From the NCBI GenBank assembly GCA_009846005.1, contig VXYL01000068.1:64451-128450 (forward strand): a stretch of DNA of 64,000 nucleotides, given 5' to 3'. The first letter of the stretch is position 1, and each line of letters begins with the position of its first letter. The stretch is from Gammaproteobacteria bacterium (GTDB lineage: Bacteria; Pseudomonadota; Gammaproteobacteria; Pseudomonadales; Azotimanducaceae). This document shows, in pieces, positions 1 to 9,547 of this stretch. Under the pieces are notes generated by a model, which saw only the letters and a list, made by a program, of their open reading frames with translations, was not told where the DNA came from and did no database searches. The position numbers and the translations under genes were made by a program.

Positions 1-122
1 GTCGAAGATCCTCGGGTGAGGGTGACGGCGCGTTTCTGCGGAATGCGGACGTTCTATTGGCGCGCATCCTCGAGAAGGCCGAGGCACTCACGCTGCCCGA
101 CGAATCCCCGCTGATCCATTGA
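1..122 (+). CDS. C-terminal fragment of an unidentified protein
   Basis: Codons read from position 3 are open for 39 residues and end in TGA at 120-122. The tail contains LLARILEKAEALTLPDE, which looks helical and ordinary in composition. The start and most of the gene lie before the window, so no family can be assigned. It converges on the acyl-CoA dehydrogenase gene, with a hairpin repeat between them. Its reality rests on the open frame and plausible composition only. Confidence 0.4.
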   Translation, partial: RRSSGEGDGAFLRNADVLLARILEKAEALTLPDESPLIH

Positions 123-151
123 TCCTCGGCACGGGGCCCGGACACGCGTAG

Positions 152-172
152 GGGACGGGCTTGTCCCGTCCC
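152..172. repeat. Type A hairpin repeat (copy 1)
   Basis: Perfect stem GGGACGGG/CCCGTCCC with loop CTTGT, preceded by GTAG. It lies between the ends of two convergent genes. There is no T-run on either side, so it is not a classical intrinsic terminator. It is the first of ten copies in this window. Confidence 0.9.
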
Positions 173-201
173 GGCGCGCCCTAGCGGGCGATAGCGCCGC
201 C

Positions 202-1416
202 TTACCGCCCCGTCGGCACCTCGTTGAACGGGATGCCCTTGTCGACGCGGACGTCCTGGGGCAGGCCGAGTACCCGCTCGGCGAGGATGTTCAGCATGAT
301 CTCGTCGCTACCACCCGCGATGCGGCTCCCCGGCGCACCCATGAACGTGGCTTGGTACATCCCGTGGGCTTCGGCGTACGCCGGATCGGAGATGGCGCCG
401 GACAGTTCGAGCAGGTCCATAGCGAAGGACGCCATGTCCTGGGTCTTCGAGGCACCGACGAGCTTGCCGATCGAGTTCTCCGGTCCTGGCGTGTCGCCGC
501 GCGAAAGCGCCGACAACGCCCGGTAGCCGGTGTACTTTAGGCCCGTCTCCTCGGCATACCAGGACGCGAGCTTGGCTCGCACGTTGCGGTCCTTGATGGC
601 GGGCTCGCCGTCGATCGTGAGCTTGTGCGCTAGGTTGAACATCTGGCGGAATCCGACGCCGCCGCCCATTCCCCCGGCGCCGATGGCCAGGCGTTCGTTC
701 ATGAGCGTGGTCAGCGCCACCTGCCAGCCTTGGCCGACGGCGCCAAGGCGTTGGTCGTCCGGGATTCGGACGTCGTTGAAGTAGACCTCGTTGAAGTTTG
801 CGCCGCCTGAGATCTGCTTGATGGGGCGGATGTCGATGCCCGGCGACTTCATGTCCAGGAAGAAGTACGACAGCCCCTTGTGTTTCGGCACCGTGGGGTC
901 GGTGCGAACCACGATGATCCCGTAGTCTGAGTAGTGCGCGCCGGACGTCCAGATCTTCTGGCCGTTGATCACCCACTCGTCGCCGTCCTTCTCGGCGCGG
1001 GTGCGCAGCGCGGCCAGGTCCGAGCCGCCGGCCGGTTCGCTGAACAACTGGCACCAGATGTGCTCGCCCGAGGCCAGCGGCGGCAGGTGCTTGCGCTTGT
1101 GCTCGTCGCTTGCCCAGGCCATCAACGTCGGCGCCGCCATGCCTTGGCCGATCCCGAACACGCCGCCCGGGGTCGAGAACTTTCCCTCCTCCTGGTTCCA
1201 GATGACCTGTTCGATGGGGCTTGCGCCGCGGCCGCCGTATTCCTCGGGCCAGCGGATGCAGGCCCAGCCGGCGTCGTACTTGCGCTTCTGCCAGAGCTTC
1301 GATGCCTCGATCTCGTCGAGGCCTTCGAGTTCCTCGCGTGTCGGCACGTTGGCTTCGAGCCAATCCCGCGCCTCTTCCCGGAAGGCTGCTTCCTCGGGGG
1401 TGTCATTGAAGTCCAT
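202..1416 (-). CDS. Acyl-CoA dehydrogenase family protein (404 aa)
   Basis: Flavoprotein of the acyl-CoA dehydrogenase superfamily, which introduces the alpha,beta double bond in acyl-CoA during beta-oxidation-type catabolism. The middle domain carries the FAD/substrate signature QLFSEPAGGSDLAALRTRA and the beta-strand motif WVINGQKIWTSGAHYSD. Near the C-terminus GGSDEIMLNILAERVLGLP supplies the Glu expected for the catalytic base. The ATG at 1416 is chosen because AGGAGG lies a few bases upstream and the N-terminus MDFNDTPEEAAFREEARDW matches the family. The open frame extends further upstream, but that part overlaps the neighbouring gene. Only 22 bp separate it from the second dehydrogenase, so the two are probably co-transcribed. 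Substrate is unknown; paired unlike dehydrogenases can form hetero-oligomers for CoA-linked steroid side chains, which is only a possibility here. Confidence 0.9.
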   Translation of the reverse strand: MDFNDTPEEAAFREEARDWLEANVPTREELEGLDEIEASKLWQKRKYDAGWACIRWPEEYGGRGASPIEQVIWNQEEGKFSTPGGVFGIGQGMAAPTLMAWASDEHKRKHLPPLASGEHIWCQLFSEPAGGSDLAALRTRAEKDGDEWVINGQKIWTSGAHYSDYGIIVVRTDPTVPKHKGLSYFFLDMKSPGIDIRPIKQISGGANFNEVYFNDVRIPDDQRLGAVGQGWQVALTTLMNERLAIGAGGMGGGVGFRQMFNLAHKLTIDGEPAIKDRNVRAKLASWYAEETGLKYTGYRALSALSRGDTPGPENSIGKLVGASKTQDMASFAMDLLELSGAISDPAYAEAHGMYQATFMGAPGSRIAGGSDEIMLNILAERVLGLPQDVRVDKGIPFNEVPTGR

Positions 1417-1438
1417 GGAACCTCCTATCCTAGGTTCG

Positions 1439-2584
1439 CTATAGGGATTCCGCGCCAGCGGAATCCCGGGCGACGGCGGAGCCGTCGCGTTCGATGGCGG
1501 TGATGAGTTTGTCCTGCCAAGTCGCTTCGCTGCCGATGTTGACCGACAGCAGCTTGGCGCGGCGGTAGTGGAATTGGCAGTCGAACTCCCAGGTGAAGCC
1601 CATGCCGCCGTGGGTCTGGATGTTCTCCTTGGACGCGTAGTAGTACGCCTGTGTCGCGCTGACCCGGGCCGTCGCCGCAGCGGTGGGAAGTTCGTCGGCA
1701 TCGGTGGACAACGCCCAGGCACCGTAGTAGCAGTTGGCTCGGGCCAGGGTGTTCTTCACGTAGGCCTGGGCGAGCTTGTGCTTGATCGCCTGGTAGCTCG
1801 CGATGGGTCGACCGAAGGCGTAGCGTTCGAGCGCATAGGCCTTGGCCATTTCCAGTGCGGCATTCGCGCCGCCGACCTGTTCCCATGCGAACAGCACGGC
1901 GGCGCGGTCGAGCAGGCGCTGGGTCGTGGTCCATCCCTCGCCGTTGACGCCGAGCGGTTCCGCGGCACTGTCTTCGAACGTGATCTGGGCATGGGACCGG
2001 GTCGGGTCCAGAGTGCCAACCGGTTCCCGGGTCGCGCCGTCGAGTTCAGCGAGGAACAGCCTCGCTCCGTCGCCGGTATCGGATCTCGCCACTACGACGG
2101 CGAAGTCCGCGATGTCTCCGTCCGCAACCGGAATCTTGACCCCCGAAATACCATTGGCCGTTGCAACCGTGGCCAGCGTTTCCGGCCGCGGCTGACCGGG
2201 GCCTTCGCCGAGGGCGAAGGTTCCGATCGCATCGCCGGTGGCGAGCTTGGGCAGCCACTTCTCCTTCTGCGCTTCGCTGCCTGCCATGAGGATCGCTTCG
2301 GTGGCGAGATAGACCGAGGAAGAGAACGGCACCGGTGCCACCGCCCGGCCAAGCTCTTCGGCGATCACGCTGAGTTCGAGGTAGGAAAGCCCCAGGCCGC
2401 CGTGGGCTTCCGGAATGACCACGGCTGTCCAGCCGAGTTCGGCGATCTGTTTCCACAGTTTCTCGTCGTACGGCGCGTCGCCGTCGAGAATGGCACGCAC
2501 CGCGGAATAGGGACATTGCTCCTGGAGAAAGCCGAGCGCCTGCTCTCGAAGCAGGTTCTGCTCGTCGGAGAATTCGAAGTTCAC
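1439..2584 (-). CDS. Acyl-CoA dehydrogenase family protein (381 aa)
   Basis: Second, diverged acyl-CoA dehydrogenase. The N-terminus MNFEFSDEQNLLREQALGFL and the C-terminal motif HGGMGFTWEFDCQFHYRRAK are typical of the short ACAD branch. The central FAD-binding block is weaker than in the neighbour (GTFALGEGPGQPRPE), so FAD or substrate contacts may be shared between subunits. The GTG at 2584 is preferred because AAGGACG precedes it and homologues begin MNFEF or MDF; longer frames reach to 2779. First gene of a two-gene operon with the dehydrogenase that follows 22 bp downstream. It is divergent from the ABC exporter genes. An obligate heteromer of the two is inferred from adjacency only. Confidence 0.88.
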   Translation of the reverse strand: MNFEFSDEQNLLREQALGFLQEQCPYSAVRAILDGDAPYDEKLWKQIAELGWTAVVIPEAHGGLGLSYLELSVIAEELGRAVAPVPFSSSVYLATEAILMAGSEAQKEKWLPKLATGDAIGTFALGEGPGQPRPETLATVATANGISGVKIPVADGDIADFAVVVARSDTGDGARLFLAELDGATREPVGTLDPTRSHAQITFEDSAAEPLGVNGEGWTTTQRLLDRAAVLFAWEQVGGANAALEMAKAYALERYAFGRPIASYQAIKHKLAQAYVKNTLARANCYYGAWALSTDADELPTAAATARVSATQAYYYASKENIQTHGGMGFTWEFDCQFHYRRAKLLSVNIGSEATWQDKLITAIERDGSAVARDSAGAESL

Positions 2585-2871
2585 GGGACGTCCTTGCGTT
2601 TCGTTTGGATGTGGGAAGGAGTTGGGTTCGATTGTAACCGTCCGGCCGGCATGATGGACCCAAATGACCCAAATGCAGTAGCCGCGCCCTTTTTCGGCTC
2701 GCATGGCTTGGAGTTCATCGGCAACACTGGTACTTTCGGTCGTTTGGTGACCGAGTTGGGTTGCGGTTGACTTGACCACCGGTCGAATGGCCGGTGTGGC
2801 GAGAGGGGAATGGTCTTGGCAGCTACTGCGGCCGGTCGGTCGCCTGCGAAAGAGCCGTCGGCAACAAACAG

Positions 2872-5370
2872 ATGTTGACTGCGGCCTACCGCCGAATCCT
2901 TCGCCGATGGCGGGAGTGGGTGAACCGTCATCCCCCGCGCGTGCTGGCCGACCGTGCGGCGAACCGCATTCGCGCGCGCGCGTTGCCGCTGTTCCGCGAG
3001 GGTGAAATTCCTCCGGAACGGGACCGCAGCGTTAGCGAGGACGACAGCGGGTTCAAGGACGTGGTTCTGCTACTGTTCCGTTCCTGGCCGTACATTCGAC
3101 CACAATTCCTCGGTCGCTGGTGGTACCCGAAACGCGGTGCCGACCAGCAAGTCGCCGACCTAGTCAGCGGCGATGGCTACCAGTTCGGATACGCGCCTTT
3201 CCTGGTGGCTCTCGCGGTCGCGGTCGGTCCCTTGTCCGGCTGGATGCCCGCGACGCTCGAATGGCCCATGAACCTGCTGTATGTCCCCGTCGTCGCCATG
3301 GCGGTGTCCATGTTCGCCATGGCGTATCTGCGGGGCCGTCAGCAGATGATCGGAACGGCGGCACTGGTGCTGTCCGGAATCGGCACGAACGTCTCGGCGA
3401 ATTTCTTCATCGATGGCTATGCATCGAGTCTCTACGGTGCGGTGGTTACGATCTCCTGCGTTGCCGGCTGGATGCTGCAGTTCCGAGTCGGGCAGGGCCG
3501 CCTTGAGTACCGCGCGCGTATTGGTGCGCACCTCGTGTACTTCTATGCGATCAATTTCTTCGAGCGATTCCTGAACTTGGCATTGGGAATCATCCTTGCC
3601 GACCTTCTGAACCAGAGCCTTCTGCAAGCCGAGCCGCTCGCGCCCGGCCTCGCGAGCCTGCTGGGATTGGAAGTACTGGCCCAAGGGAACATCGACGAGC
3701 TGACGAACGAGCAACGGCACGAACTGAAGTGGGTGTACGTGTACATCGCGTTGGGAACGCACATGGCCCGACTGCCCCTGCGCATCATCAATCCCTACTA
3801 CAACATGTGGATCATGCAGCGCATCAACCAGGATCTCCGGGTCGCTCTGATCTCCCGCTGGCACCAGCTATCGCTCAGCTACCACAGCGACCACCGAACC
3901 GGCGACGCCGTCTACCGCATCTATCAGGACAGCGCCATGGTTACCGCGGTGATCGGTCACCTGATCGGGATGACGCTCGCGATGATGAGCTACTACAGTT
4001 GCGTCGCGCTGGTCGCCATCCTGAGTCCCTGGCTTGGGCTGATCGCAGGTGTCGTCGTCGTTCCAGCATTGTTGTGGGCTCAATGGGCGATGCCGCGTAT
4101 GCGCGTGCGCACGCTTGTCTACCGGGCGGCGACCTCGGACGTGACGTCGACCATCCAGGAGAGCTTCAGCGGCATCCGCCTCATCAAGGCGTTCGGCGCC
4201 GCCGGCAGAGCCCAGCGACGCATGGAACTGGACTCCGTGGTCGCCTTCAACGCGGCGTTCAGGGTGCGCCATCTGATCGCGATCGTGACCATCGTCATGT
4301 ACACCGTCGCATCGCTGTTCATCGCCACCGGAACGTCCTTCATGGCCTGGTGGGCGAGCCGCACGGATCCGACTTTCGCGACCGACCTGATCGGTCTGGT
4401 GGGTATCAGCTGGGTCGTGTGGAACCTCGCAAGCTACACGTGGACGCGCGATCAGTTGCACGAGTCCAGCGGCGATGTCCGCAAGCTGTTGCGCGACTGG
4501 ATGACGGCCCAGGACATGGCTATGGGGCTACGCCGAGTGTTCGACATCCTAGATATCGAACCGGAGGTCCAGGAAGACCCCGACGCCGTACCGCTCCGAG
4601 AGTTCACCGAAGAGATCCGCTACGAGAACGTCGGCTTCGCCTACGAACCCGAGCGGCCCGTCCTCGATGACGTGAGTCTCACGGCGACTCCGGGCTCGAT
4701 CACTGCCATCATCGGGCCGACGGGCTCGGGCAAGAGCACGCTGACCGCGCTGCTCGTCCGGCTCTTCGATCCGAACCGCGGCGCGATCAGCATCGATGGG
4801 ATCGATCTGCGCAAGTACACGATTGCCAGTCTGCGCAACAAGGTCGCCATCGCCCTGCAGGAAAACGTGCTGTTCGCGATGTCCGTTGCGGACAATATCC
4901 GCTATGCGGCACCGAACGCGACCGACGAACAGGTCCGTGAAGCCATACGGATCGCCGGCATGGAAGAGTACGTATCGGCATTGCCGAACGGCATCGACAC
5001 CGTGCTGTCCGACCGCGGCGGCAAGCTGTCCACCGGTCAGAGGCAACGCCTGTCCATCGCGCGGGCCGTTGTGCGCAATACGCCGATCCTCGTGCTCGAC
5101 GAACCAACGGCCGCCCTAGATGCTGCGACGGAGCACGGCGTCATGCGGAACTTGGCGGAGTGGGGCAAGGATCGGGCGATCTTTCTGATCACCCATCGGA
5201 TTTCGACCATTCGCCGGGCCGACAACATCCTCTACCTGGACGGGGGCCGGATTGTCGAGAGCGGCGGCCACGACGTCCTGATGCAGCGCCAAGGCGGGCG
5301 CTATCGGGCCTTCGTAGAGGCGGAATCCGGTCTCATCGAAACGACCCGCGGTCTTCCGGCAGGCGGCTAG
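2872..5370 (+). CDS. ABC exporter half-transporter, permease fused to ATPase (832 aa)
   Basis: Type IV ABC exporter subunit. After a basic N-terminus, residues about 80-520 hold many hydrophobic segments, more than the usual six, so there may be an extra N-terminal membrane block. The ATPase domain has Walker A GPTGSGKST near residue 617, Q-loop LQENVLF, signature LSTGQRQRLSIARA near 720, Walker B ILVLDEPTAALD near 740 and H-loop THRIST. The signature is LSTGQ rather than LSGGQ, but all catalytic residues look intact. The ATG at 2872 begins MLTAAYRRILRRW; an in-frame GTG at 2794 is possible. The partner gene starts 5 bp after this stop, so a heterodimeric exporter is likely. The substrate cannot be told. 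Confidence 0.85.
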   Translation: MLTAAYRRILRRWREWVNRHPPRVLADRAANRIRARALPLFREGEIPPERDRSVSEDDSGFKDVVLLLFRSWPYIRPQFLGRWWYPKRGADQQVADLVSGDGYQFGYAPFLVALAVAVGPLSGWMPATLEWPMNLLYVPVVAMAVSMFAMAYLRGRQQMIGTAALVLSGIGTNVSANFFIDGYASSLYGAVVTISCVAGWMLQFRVGQGRLEYRARIGAHLVYFYAINFFERFLNLALGIILADLLNQSLLQAEPLAPGLASLLGLEVLAQGNIDELTNEQRHELKWVYVYIALGTHMARLPLRIINPYYNMWIMQRINQDLRVALISRWHQLSLSYHSDHRTGDAVYRIYQDSAMVTAVIGHLIGMTLAMMSYYSCVALVAILSPWLGLIAGVVVVPALLWAQWAMPRMRVRTLVYRAATSDVTSTIQESFSGIRLIKAFGAAGRAQRRMELDSVVAFNAAFRVRHLIAIVTIVMYTVASLFIATGTSFMAWWASRTDPTFATDLIGLVGISWVVWNLASYTWTRDQLHESSGDVRKLLRDWMTAQDMAMGLRRVFDILDIEPEVQEDPDAVPLREFTEEIRYENVGFAYEPERPVLDDVSLTATPGSITAIIGPTGSGKSTLTALLVRLFDPNRGAISIDGIDLRKYTIASLRNKVAIALQENVLFAMSVADNIRYAAPNATDEQVREAIRIAGMEEYVSALPNGIDTVLSDRGGKLSTGQRQRLSIARAVVRNTPILVLDEPTAALDAATEHGVMRNLAEWGKDRAIFLITHRISTIRRADNILYLDGGRIVESGGHDVLMQRQGGRYRAFVEAESGLIETTRGLPAGG

Positions 5371-5375
5371 AACTC

Positions 5376-7460
5376 ATGGCAGAAGGATCCGACTCGTCCC
5401 CGTCCGGCAGCGAGCAGTTTTCGGTCGATGCGGGTGCCGTCACGCCGTCGCGGCGCGCGCAGGAACAGGCGCTGGACGCCCGCACCAGCGGCCTCGACAC
5501 CCATACGCAGATCGGGGAAGGGGAGGCGTTGCGCCTCATCCTGCGCAGCGCGGGCTATATCCGGTTCTTCTTCTGGCGCTACGTCCTTAAATTCGTTCTG
5601 AAACTTGGCGCCTATGTTGTCGCGCTGGGAATTCTGCCGTGGCCCGCGAAGATGCTGGTGGACCACGTCATCCTCGGCCAGCCCATCGAGGGGGCCAAGA
5701 ACTATCCGCCTTACTGGCAGCCCGTGGTGGATTGGATGGTGGGGATGTCGGTGCTGGAGATCCTCGTGGCACTGACCGCCATCGGCGTCGGCATGGTTCT
5801 CTTGATCGGCCGTTACGTCTCCGGCTACAACGACGACGTCGAAGCGGGTCTCGCGCAGGGTCACGACTACGCCACCCAAACGGAAAACAGGATTCACGAA
5901 GGGCACAGCACGTTCGGCGGGCTATGGGGCTACTGCGAGTTCAAGATCAACGCCCGGTTGACGCAGTCGCTCAACCATACGCTTCGCTCGCAGCTCTTCA
6001 GCCGGATTGGCGCCTTGTCGATGACGCAGTTGGAGGAACAGCGGATCGGCGACTCCATCTACCGCGTCATGTACGACGCGCCGCAGGTCAACGAGATCTT
6101 CTACGAGATCACGCACACCCCGGCCATGTCGACGTTCCTCTACATCCAAGCGTCGGTGACCGTGCTGTTCACGTATCCGTCCCAACCCGAGATCTTCTGG
6201 ATCACGCTGGCCATGTGTCCGACCTACGCGATCCTGTCGAGCCTGTTCTCACGCATCGTCCGGCGGCGCGGTCAGGCGGCGCGGGCGGCGGGGGCGCTGA
6301 CCACCGGCACGATCGAAGAGGGCATGGACAACGTGCTCGCCGTGCAGAGCCTCGGCAGCAACGAGCGGGAGCGTGGCCGGTTCGACAAGGACAGCAAGGA
6401 GTCCTTCAAACGGCATCGCGCGGTTGCCTTGCTGTGGATGATCATTCCCCAGGTCGGCGACACCATCAACGCGTTCGCGCAAACGGCGTTCTTCGTGATT
6501 CTGGTCAGCCTGATCATCGACGGCCACCTCACGGCGGGGGACTTCGGCGCCATGTTCGTGTTCTGGGGTTTCCTGCGCGGACCGGCCATGGCCCTCGGGA
6601 TCCTCTGGATCCGCATGCAGGACAACGTCGCCGGCATGCGCCGGGTATTCGCCATGATGGATCTGCCCGCCGAGGACGACCTGGGCAGGATGCGCTTGGC
6701 GCCTATCCGCTATGGAATCTCGATGCGCAAAGTGGGGCTGGTCTACCCGGATGGCAGACGTGCCCTCGCAGAGGTGGACCTCGACGCGGAGGTTGGCCAG
6801 ATCGTCGCCTTTTGCGGTCCCACCGGTGCGGGAAAGACGAGCCTTGCGTACTTGATTCCCCGCTACCACCGGGCCAGCGAAGGGGAGGTTCGCGTGGACG
6901 GGCAGTTGGTCAACGACGTCACGCTCGACAGCCTGCGTTCGCAAGTAACCTACGTGTTCCAGGAGACGCAGCTGTTCTCGGACTCCATCTTCGAGAACAT
7001 CCGCTACGGCAATCCCGGAGCGGGCCGGGAAGACGTGATGCGTGTTGCGAGAACCGCCGGCATCCACGACTTCATCATGTCGCTCCCCGAAGGCTACGAC
7101 ACGAGGCTGGGCAGTGCCTCCGCCAGCAAGCTCTCGGTGGGTCAGAAACAGCGCATCTCCATCGCCCGCGGACTATTGCGGGACTCCAAGATCCTCATTC
7201 TCGACGAGCCGACGTCGGCCTTGGATCCGGAAACCGAGGAATACCTCGTGCAGTCGTTGCACGAAGCGGCGAAGGACCGGCTGGTCATCATCATCGCCCA
7301 TCGCCTGTCCACGATCGCCCACGCCGACAAGATCGTCTTCCTGGAGGAGGGGCGCATCGTGGAGCAGGGCAGCCACGACGAACTGATGGCCCGCCAAGAC
7401 GGGCGCTACCGGCGGTTCGTCGCGTTGCAGACCGCGGCTGCCGACGACGAGGCTGTTTAG
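5376..7460 (+). CDS. ABC exporter half-transporter, permease fused to ATPase (694 aa)
   Basis: Second half of the putative heterodimeric exporter. A hydrophilic N-terminus of about 60 residues precedes the membrane domain. The ATPase domain carries Walker A GPTGAGKTS near residue 482, Q-loop FQETQLFSDSIFENIRYG, signature LSVGQKQRISIARG near 586, Walker B ILILDEPTSALD near 607 and H-loop AHRLSTI. Both ATP sites of the pair therefore look competent, unlike heterodimers in which one site is degenerate. The ATG at 5376 follows the upstream stop by 5 bp; the frame is open upstream but only as an overlap with the first gene. A type A hairpin repeat follows 8 bp after the stop. Lipid, peptide or drug export is possible; nothing in the sequence decides it. 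Confidence 0.87.
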   Translation: MAEGSDSSPSGSEQFSVDAGAVTPSRRAQEQALDARTSGLDTHTQIGEGEALRLILRSAGYIRFFFWRYVLKFVLKLGAYVVALGILPWPAKMLVDHVILGQPIEGAKNYPPYWQPVVDWMVGMSVLEILVALTAIGVGMVLLIGRYVSGYNDDVEAGLAQGHDYATQTENRIHEGHSTFGGLWGYCEFKINARLTQSLNHTLRSQLFSRIGALSMTQLEEQRIGDSIYRVMYDAPQVNEIFYEITHTPAMSTFLYIQASVTVLFTYPSQPEIFWITLAMCPTYAILSSLFSRIVRRRGQAARAAGALTTGTIEEGMDNVLAVQSLGSNERERGRFDKDSKESFKRHRAVALLWMIIPQVGDTINAFAQTAFFVILVSLIIDGHLTAGDFGAMFVFWGFLRGPAMALGILWIRMQDNVAGMRRVFAMMDLPAEDDLGRMRLAPIRYGISMRKVGLVYPDGRRALAEVDLDAEVGQIVAFCGPTGAGKTSLAYLIPRYHRASEGEVRVDGQLVNDVTLDSLRSQVTYVFQETQLFSDSIFENIRYGNPGAGREDVMRVARTAGIHDFIMSLPEGYDTRLGSASASKLSVGQKQRISIARGLLRDSKILILDEPTSALDPETEEYLVQSLHEAAKDRLVIIIAHRLSTIAHADKIVFLEEGRIVEQGSHDELMARQDGRYRRFVALQTAAADDEAV

Positions 7461-7467
7461 GGCTCGC

Positions 7468-7488
7468 GGGACGGGACAAGCCCGTCCC
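7468..7488. repeat. Type A hairpin repeat (copy 2)
   Basis: Inverted orientation relative to copy 1: stem GGGACGGG/CCCGTCCC, loop ACAAG, followed by CTACG. It lies just after the exporter operon and before nadE. Confidence 0.9.
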
Positions 7489-7596
7489 CTACGTGCTTGT
7501 GCGGCGCAGACTCCTGCGCGCGTCCCCCTACGGAGCCGGCAACGGGGCAAGCCAAGCCTTGCGTGTCGGGCTTGATTTGCCGTTCGGAAAGCTCCT

Positions 7597-9534
7597 ATGT
7601 TGGCCGACATGACGGACTTCTCCGATCTCGGCTTCGTCAAGGTGGCCCTCGTTGCCCCGCCGGTGGTCATTGCCGACCCGGCAGCGAACGCACAGGCGAT
7701 TCTCAACGCCTACGCCGATGCGCCTGACGACGCGGCGATCGTTCTGCAGCCGGAACTTGGGATTACCGGCTACACCTGCGAGGATCTGTTCGCGACGGCG
7801 GACCTTCGCAAGGCCGCCCACTCGGCACTTGCAGAGGTGGCGCGGGCGACGGATGAACGGGTTCTGGTGGTCGGGGCGCCTTGGTGGCTGGCCGACGGCC
7901 GCATCCTCAATTGCGCCTTCGCTTGTCGCGGCGGTCAGGTCCTCGGGGCGGTGCCGAAGATCGCGCAGCCGAACTACGAGGAGTTCTACGAGAAGCGCTG
8001 GTTCGCTTCCGGTGCCGGGATTGCCATCGAGGTCGACGATGAAGCGCTGGGCCGCTTTCCGCTCCGAACCGACCTGGTCTTCAAGCTCGGTAACACCGCT
8101 TTCGGCATCGAGATCTGCGAGGATCTTTGGGCACCCAATCCGCCTAGCGCCGACCTCGCTTTGGCGGGTGCGGAGATCGTGCTCAATTTGTCGGCCAGCA
8201 CGGAGTTGGTGGCGAAGGCGGATTACCGCCGCGATCTCGTGCGTACCCAAAGCGCGCGGACCATTGCCGCCTACGTCTACGCAGGCGCCGGGCCCACCGA
8301 GTCCACCAAGGACGTGGTATTCGGTGGCCACCTGATCGTCGCCGAGAACGGCTGGCTGCTCGGGGAGTCCGCGCGCTTCGAACTCGCGGGTTCGAGCCTG
8401 ACGGCGGAGGTCGACACCCAGCGGTTGCGACACGCGCGGGTGCAGAACACCACCTTTGCGCAAAGTCGGCGACCGTCGCCAGCCCCCGTGATCGATGCGG
8501 GTGTTCCGCCGACTCTCGACCGTATCGCCCGAAGCTATCCGAGGCAGCCGTTCGTACCGGCGGACGAGTCGGAACTCACCGCCCGCGCCCGGGAGATTCT
8601 CGCCATCCAGGCGACCGGCCTGGCGCGGCGTGTGCGTGCGGCCAACACCGAGCGGTTGGTAATCGGGCTGTCGGGGGGCCTCGATTCGAGCCTCGCGTAT
8701 CTCGTGTGCCTCGATGTCCTCGAACTCTTGAATCTGCCGCCGACCGCGCTCTGCGCGCTGACGATGCCCGGGCCCGGGACCACGGCGCACACCTTGGCGT
8801 CCGCACGAGAGCTTGCACGCACCACCGAGGTGGAGTTGCGCGAGATTCCCATCGAGTCGGCGGTCGATCAGCATCTCGCGGACATCTCGCATCCGGGGGA
8901 CGCCGACGTGACGTTCGAGAACGTGCAGGCCCGTGAGCGCACCCAGATACTCTTCGACACGGCGAATCTCATGGGCGGGATCGTGGTCGGCACCGGCGAC
9001 CTCTCGGAACTCGCCCTGGGGTGGTGCACGTTCAACGCGGACCAGATGGCGAGCTACAACGTCAACGCCGGGGTTCCCAAGACGCTGATCGCCTACCTCG
9101 TCCGGTGGTATGCCCGTCATCGGGCCGACGACGACCTGCGGACCCTGTTGGAACGCGTCCTGGACACGCCGATCACCCCCGAACTCATTCCATCGGAGGA
9201 CGGCGAAATAGGCCAGGAAACCGAGGCCATCATCGGCCCCTACGAACTCCACGACTTCTTCCTGTACCACTTCCTACGCAACGGCGCGGGTGCGGCGAAG
9301 ATCTTCGTGCTGGCGTGTCGTGCCTTTGACGGGTCATACACACCGCACGAGATCAAGCATTGGCTCAGAGTCTTTTTTGGGCGATTCTTCGCCCAGCAAT
9401 TCAAACGAACCACCCTGCCACCGGGTCCCAAGGTCGGTACCGTGAGTCTGTCCCCGAGGGGCGACTGGCGGATGCCGGACGAGGCGAGCGCCGGGGCACT
9501 ACTGGCCGCAATCGACGAGATCGAACTTGATTGA
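7597..9534 (+). CDS. nadE: Glutamine-dependent NAD+ synthetase
   Basis: Last step of NAD synthesis: ATP-dependent amidation of deamido-NAD with ammonia from glutamine. The N-terminal carbon-nitrogen-hydrolase domain has the Glu-Lys-Cys triad at about E53 (LQPELGITGY), K121 (VPKIAQPNYEEFYEKRWF) and C174 (FGIEICEDLW). The C-terminal synthetase domain has the ATP-binding P-loop LSGGLDSSLAYL near residues 357-368 and the GTGDLSELALGW motif. At 645 residues it matches the two-domain glutaminase type. ATGs at 7597 and 7609 are both possible; 7597 has GGAAAG upstream. The stop is 13 bp before the next gene, so they may be co-transcribed. The cytoplasmic role is secure. Confidence 0.95.
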   Translation: MLADMTDFSDLGFVKVALVAPPVVIADPAANAQAILNAYADAPDDAAIVLQPELGITGYTCEDLFATADLRKAAHSALAEVARATDERVLVVGAPWWLADGRILNCAFACRGGQVLGAVPKIAQPNYEEFYEKRWFASGAGIAIEVDDEALGRFPLRTDLVFKLGNTAFGIEICEDLWAPNPPSADLALAGAEIVLNLSASTELVAKADYRRDLVRTQSARTIAAYVYAGAGPTESTKDVVFGGHLIVAENGWLLGESARFELAGSSLTAEVDTQRLRHARVQNTTFAQSRRPSPAPVIDAGVPPTLDRIARSYPRQPFVPADESELTARAREILAIQATGLARRVRAANTERLVIGLSGGLDSSLAYLVCLDVLELLNLPPTALCALTMPGPGTTAHTLASARELARTTEVELREIPIESAVDQHLADISHPGDADVTFENVQARERTQILFDTANLMGGIVVGTGDLSELALGWCTFNADQMASYNVNAGVPKTLIAYLVRWYARHRADDDLRTLLERVLDTPITPELIPSEDGEIGQETEAIIGPYELHDFFLYHFLRNGAGAAKIFVLACRAFDGSYTPHEIKHWLRVFFGRFFAQQFKRTTLPPGPKVGTVSLSPRGDWRMPDEASAGALLAAIDEIELD

Positions 9535-9547
9535 TGGAGAGAGAGGA

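Noticed and set aside
5639-7612. A 657-codon open frame in another frame of the second ABC exporter gene.
   Set aside because: Shadow frame: Arg/Gly/Pro-rich product; the Walker and signature motifs are in the chosen frame.
7528-9270. A 580-codon minus-strand frame opposite nadE.
   Set aside because: Shadow; the plus strand has the full NadE active-site triad and P-loop.
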